64,000 nucleotides of DNA, from contig NZ_JAIUZM010000004.1 of assembly GCF_020171345.1 (NCBI RefSeq), positions 414,753 through 478,752 of the forward strand, read 5' to 3'. A program made the translations under genes and the position numbers. Numbering within the stretch: position 1 is the stretch's first letter; each line of letters starts with the position of its first letter. This DNA is from Microbulbifer agarilyticus. GTDB taxonomy: Bacteria; Pseudomonadota; Gammaproteobacteria; Pseudomonadales; Cellvibrionaceae. Of the stretch, positions 61,341-64,000 are shown piece by piece. The notes below the pieces were generated by a model that searched no databases, was not told the DNA's origin, and saw nothing but the letters and a program-made list of their open reading frames with translations.

Positions 61341-62579
61341 ATGAGTTTGTTCGTACAGAAATACGGTGGCACTTCAGTAGGCTCCATCGAGCGTATTGAG
61401 GCGGTTGCCGACAAGGTGGCCGGGTTCAAAGCCCAGGGTCACGATATGGTTGTTGTTCTTTCCGCGATGAGTGGTGAGACCAACCGCCTGATCGGCCTGG
61501 CGAGCCAGATTCAGGAAAATCCTGACCCCCGGGAAATGGATGTACTGGTATCCACCGGCGAGCAGGTGACCATTGCCCTGTTGAGCATGGCACTGAAGAA
61601 GCGCGGTTACGATGCGTGCTCCTACACTGGTGGTCAGGTAAAAATTCTTACGGACAATGCTCACACCAAAGCGCGAATTCAAAGTATCGACGTGGAGCGC
61701 ATGCGCCGGGACCTCGATTCCGGCAAGGTCGTGGTAGTTGCCGGTTTCCAGGGTGTGGATGACGAAGGCAACATCACTACCCTGGGGCGTGGTGGTTCCG
61801 ATACTACCGGTGTCGCCTTGGCCGCAGCCCTGGACGCGACCGAGTGCCAGATCTATACCGACGTTGACGGTGTTTACACCACCGATCCGCGGGTTGTAGA
61901 CAGTGCTCGCCGGCTGGACCGCATTACCTTTGAAGAAATGCTGGAAATGGCGAGCCTCGGCTCCAAGGTTTTACAAATTCGTGCGGTTGAGTTCGCCGGT
62001 AAATACAAAGTACCGCTGCGCGTCCTCTCTACGTTTGATGAGGGTAACGGCACACTGATTAGTCTGGATGAGGAAGACAACGATATGGAACAGCCTGTAG
62101 TCTCCGGCATTGCGTTCAACCGTGACGAGGCAAAACTGACAATCCGCGGTGTGCCTGATACCCCCGGCGTTGCTTGTCGCATCCTGGGCCCAGTTGGTGC
62201 GGCCAATATCGAAGTTGACGTGATCGTTCAGAACATTAGTGCCATTGATGGTACTACTGACTTCACTTTTACCGTTCACCGCAATGATTTGGGTAAGGCT
62301 CAAGGTGTGCTGGAACGTGTCGCGGATGAACTGGGCGCGCGCGAAGTCGTCGCGGATGACAAGATTGCCAAGGTATCCATTGTAGGTGTCGGCATGCGCT
62401 CCCATGCCAATGTGGCATCGCGCATGTTCGAAGCGTTGGGGCAGGACAATATCAACATTCAGATGATCACCACCTCCGAAATCAAGATCTCGGTCATTAT
62501 TGATGAGCGCTATCTCGAGCTGGCGGTGCGTGCTCTACACAGCGCTTTTGAGCTATCTGAGTCCAAGATTACCGAATAA
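61341..62579 (+). CDS. lysC: Aspartate kinase
   Basis: 412 residues. KYGGTSVG at the N-terminus, FQGVDDEGNITTLGRGGSDTT and DGVYTTDPR in the kinase domain, then two ACT domains (about 265-410) that sense lysine or threonine. It phosphorylates aspartate, the first step to lysine, methionine, threonine and diaminopimelate. The alaS-lysC-csrA order is conserved in Pseudomonas and relatives. The 156-base upstream gap does not show a lysine-riboswitch-like fold by eye, so feedback through the ACT domains is the visible regulation. Confidence 0.97.
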   Translation: MSLFVQKYGGTSVGSIERIEAVADKVAGFKAQGHDMVVVLSAMSGETNRLIGLASQIQENPDPREMDVLVSTGEQVTIALLSMALKKRGYDACSYTGGQVKILTDNAHTKARIQSIDVERMRRDLDSGKVVVVAGFQGVDDEGNITTLGRGGSDTTGVALAAALDATECQIYTDVDGVYTTDPRVVDSARRLDRITFEEMLEMASLGSKVLQIRAVEFAGKYKVPLRVLSTFDEGNGTLISLDEEDNDMEQPVVSGIAFNRDEAKLTIRGVPDTPGVACRILGPVGAANIEVDVIVQNISAIDGTTDFTFTVHRNDLGKAQGVLERVADELGAREVVADDKIAKVSIVGVGMRSHANVASRMFEALGQDNINIQMITTSEIKISVIIDERYLELAVRALHSAFELSESKITE

Positions 62580-62794
62580 CTATAACCAAATTGAAGGATC
62601 TTCCGGGCAACTATAACAATTCGGTTGCTTGGCGTGTGGTACGACCTATTGAGATTTTCCGCGTCTGGACGATACTGAATAAAGTGACGGACAAGATTCT
62701 CGGTTTGCGGCCTTCTCGGGTTATTATGATCCAAGGTGCGGACCAGGGATAACCGGTCGTACCAAATCACAGGATGATCAAGGAGATGTAGGTA

Positions 62795-62989
62795 ATGTTA
62801 ATTTTAACCCGCCGTATCGGTGAAACACTGATGGTTGGTGACAATGTGACGGTTACCGTATTGGGTGTGAAAGGCAACCAGGTACGTATCGGAGTCAACG
62901 CGCCAAAGGAAGTAGCGGTACACCGCGAAGAGATTTACCAGCGGATCCAGCGTGAAAAGCAATCCTCCAGTGAGGGGAGTGCCGACTGA
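62795..62989 (+). CDS. csrA: Carbon storage regulator CsrA
   Basis: 64 residues. [48 protein letters not shown] is the full RNA-binding fold, with the conserved Leu4/Arg6 and Arg44-region residues that contact GGA motifs. It represses or stabilises many mRNAs and is titrated by small RNAs with repeated GGA loops. AAGGAG lies nine bases ahead of the start. A terminator follows. Confidence 0.97.
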   Translation: MLILTRRIGETLMVGDNVTVTVLGVKGNQVRIGVNAPKEVAVHREEIYQRIQREKQSSSEGSAD

Positions 62990-63020
62990 AAGCTGGTGTA
63001 TTCAGCGCAGTTTGCTGATG

Positions 63021-63049
63021 AAAAAAGGGTCGCCAAGCGGCCTTTTTTT
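63021..63049 (+). terminator. Rho-independent terminator of csrA
   Basis: Stem AAAAAGGGTCGC with GCGGCCTTTTT (one T-G wobble), loop CAA, and seven T. Confidence 0.9.
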
Positions 63050-63107
63050 GTGCCTGTATGATTTGTGAGCGCTTGTGAAGAAATCGCAAAAAGTTATTGA
63101 TTCCCCA

Positions 63108-63135
63108 TTGATTTTTGCCTCGCCGTTGGTATGAT
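63108..63135 (+). promoter_or_regulatory. Promoter of tRNA-Ser
   Basis: TTGATT (63108-63113), a 16-base spacer and TATGAT (63130-63135). The predicted leader of about 90 bases contains a strong hairpin, GTTCAGA-GCG paired with CGC-TCTGAAC (about 63194-63220), just ahead of the tRNA 5' end. Confidence 0.65.
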
Positions 63136-63232
63136 GCCGCTCACTTTCAGGAGCAAGACCAACTGTCCAAAAGCACAGTTGTGGAATGCTTAAGTTCAGA
63201 AGCGTTTGATCGCTCTGAACGAAAAACTGATT

Positions 63233-63322
63233 GGTGAGGTGGCCGAGTGGCTGAAGGCGCGCCCCTGCTAAGGGCGTATGGGTTAACACTCATCGAGGGT
63301 TCGAATCCCTCCCTCACCGCCA
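63233..63322 (+). tRNA. tRNA-Ser (anticodon GCU)
   Basis: 90 bases with an encoded CCA end. Acceptor stem GGTGAGG/CCTCACC, discriminator G, anticodon loop CTGCTAA with GCT at 63267-63269, a long variable arm as expected for Ser, and the T arm GAGGGTTCGAATCCCTC. It reads AGC and AGU codons. Confidence 0.97.
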
Positions 63323-63326
63323 TATT

Positions 63327-63357
63327 TAAAACACTCTCAATTGAGGGTGTTTTTTTA
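63327..63357 (+). terminator. Rho-independent terminator of tRNA-Ser
   Basis: Stem AAACACTCTC/GAGGGTGTTT (one wobble), loop AATT, and seven T or more. Confidence 0.9.
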
Positions 63358-63439
63358 TGTGTGAAGGTTGTGTTTTTGGCCTTCACACAAGCGACACTGG
63401 AGTGGTGTCGAGGCGGCAAAAAAGTTTTCTAAAAACTGC

Positions 63440-63468
63440 TTGCCAGCCAGTGACCTGCTCCGTATAGT
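63440..63468 (+). promoter_or_regulatory. Ribosomal operon promoter 1 of 4
   Basis: TTGCCA (63440-63445), a 17-base spacer, TATAGT (63463-63468), followed by a GC-rich discriminator TCGCGCC. An A-rich tract lies just upstream. Confidence 0.7.
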
Positions 63469-63572
63469 TCGCGCCCTCGCTGCCAAGGCGGTAACGCAGG
63501 CGGCGGTGAGAAGGTGAGTTAACCTTTTGATTTTCAACGAGTTTTTCTCGCAAAATGAATTTCAAAAAGCGC

Positions 63573-63600
63573 TTGCCAAGGTCGAAAGGGTCGCTATAAT
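63573..63600 (+). promoter_or_regulatory. Ribosomal operon promoter 2 of 4
   Basis: TTGCCA (63573-63578), a 16-base spacer, consensus TATAAT (63595-63600), then GCGCGCC. AAAAAGCGC just upstream resembles an UP element. Confidence 0.88.
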
Positions 63601-63742
63601 GCGCGCCACTTCAACGGAATCACAACGGTTTAACCGGTGTTTTTGTTGAGGCTTCGACGGGGCTTCAGGCAGCCCCCCAGCACTGAAAATCAGGTCATTT
63701 ATTTGCCGGATTTCAGCGCTGAAAAAAGCTCTAAAAAAGAGC

Positions 63743-63770
63743 TTGCCAAACGAGATTGGCGCCATATAAT
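63743..63770 (+). promoter_or_regulatory. Ribosomal operon promoter 3 of 4
   Basis: TTGCCA (63743-63748), a 16-base spacer, consensus TATAAT (63765-63770), then GCGCGTCC. The upstream stretch CTCTAAAAAAGAG is A-rich. Confidence 0.88.
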
Positions 63771-63866
63771 GCGCGTCCTTCTCGGGGTCACCGAGAGGTT
63801 GATCGAAGCACCGGAAAGCGTTGATTTATAACGGTTTCGGGGCTTCAAAAAAGTCTGCGAAAAGCC

Positions 63867-63894
63867 TTGCTTCAGCAGATTGGATGTGTAGAAT
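63867..63894 (+). promoter_or_regulatory. Ribosomal operon promoter 4 of 4
   Basis: TTGCTT (63867-63872), a 16-base spacer, TAGAAT (63889-63894), then ACGCGTCC. It is closest to the rRNA leader. Confidence 0.75.
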
Positions 63895-63901
63895 ACGCGT
63901 C

Positions 63902-64000
63902 CCACAGTGATGGCCAAGCGCTGCACTGAGTTGTTTAAAAATTCGATCAAGCAATATGTGTGGGTGCTTGCGGAGCGACGGATCGATACAGATGTCCCAA
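63902..64000 (+). other. Leader of a ribosomal RNA operon (16S gene beyond the window)
   Basis: TTGTTTAAAAATTCGATCAAG, in part, then CAATATGTGTGGGTGCTTGC corresponds to the boxA-containing rrn leader of gammaproteobacteria (in E. coli, CTCTTTAACAATTTATC... CAATCTGTGTGGGCACTC). It supports antitermination and RNase III processing. The 16S sequence itself does not start before base 64000. Confidence 0.82.

Overview
The window reads as a chromosomal segment of a marine-type gammaproteobacterium, probably order Cellvibrionales and close to Microbulbifer. This is inferred from protein flavour, moderately high GC and gene order (recA-recX, alaS-lysC-csrA-tRNA-Ser, tesA/ybbA-ybbP, tamA-tamB); no database search was possible. 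Most of the window is ordinary core genome with short intergenic gaps. Several secreted lipoprotein peptidases (DUF885, M2, S9A) suggest a protein- and peptide-degrading heterotroph.

Layout. 1-9.3 kb: the end of hda; a minus-strand operon pairing a di-heme c-type lipoprotein with a secreted y4iL-like catalase-family protein; a DUF885 peptidase lipoprotein; sodB; an unrecognised membrane-anchored coiled-coil protein; and class I fumarase. 9.37-12.6 kb: an AT-richer accessory island holding a degenerate IS3-family element, a cold-shock gene followed by a solitary integron attC-like hairpin, a GNAT acetyltransferase, two small membrane proteins and a DOPA-dioxygenase-like protein. 12.7-14.9 kb: selD-mnmH, the pathway to 2-selenouridine in tRNA. 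15-17.9 kb: an ScsB/DsbD-type thiol-disulfide reductase with a secreted redoxin. 17.9-24.6 kb: bioA, ybbP-ybbA divergent from tesA, and ttcA. Two copies of a three-way-junction inverted-repeat element lie in intergenic gaps here. 24.4-32.5 kb: a lysozyme-like protein, putP, a macro-domain protein, a DUF962 protein, lrp divergent from ald, a four-hairpin 3' region that may be an sRNA, rsmE with a duplicated pterin-synthase-like protein, and the 4.5S RNA gene ffs.

32.5-45.4 kb: M2 peptidase, dps, a LysR regulator divergent from acetoacetyl-CoA synthetase, a 51-residue DUF3149 protein behind a textbook FNR/Anr site, and tamA-tamB. 45.4-54.2 kb: a MobA-like nucleotidyltransferase overlapping mtfA tail to tail, a PhoD-like phosphoesterase, a DASS anion transporter, prolyl oligopeptidase, a MaoC-type protein and pncC. 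54.3-63.3 kb: SOS-controlled recA-recX, glpK, a Trm112-family protein, a HIT protein, alaS, lysC, csrA and tRNA-Ser(GCU). 63.4-64.0 kb: four tandem strong promoters and the leader of a ribosomal RNA operon whose 16S gene starts beyond the window.

I did not find an obvious new multi-gene defence or biosynthetic system. The best leads are the three-way-junction repeat family, the attC-like site without an integrase, the pterin synthase with its active-site motifs split between two halves, the four-hairpin RNA candidate after ald, the FNR-controlled miniprotein, and the G-quadruplex motif at the promoter of the cytochrome/catalase operon.
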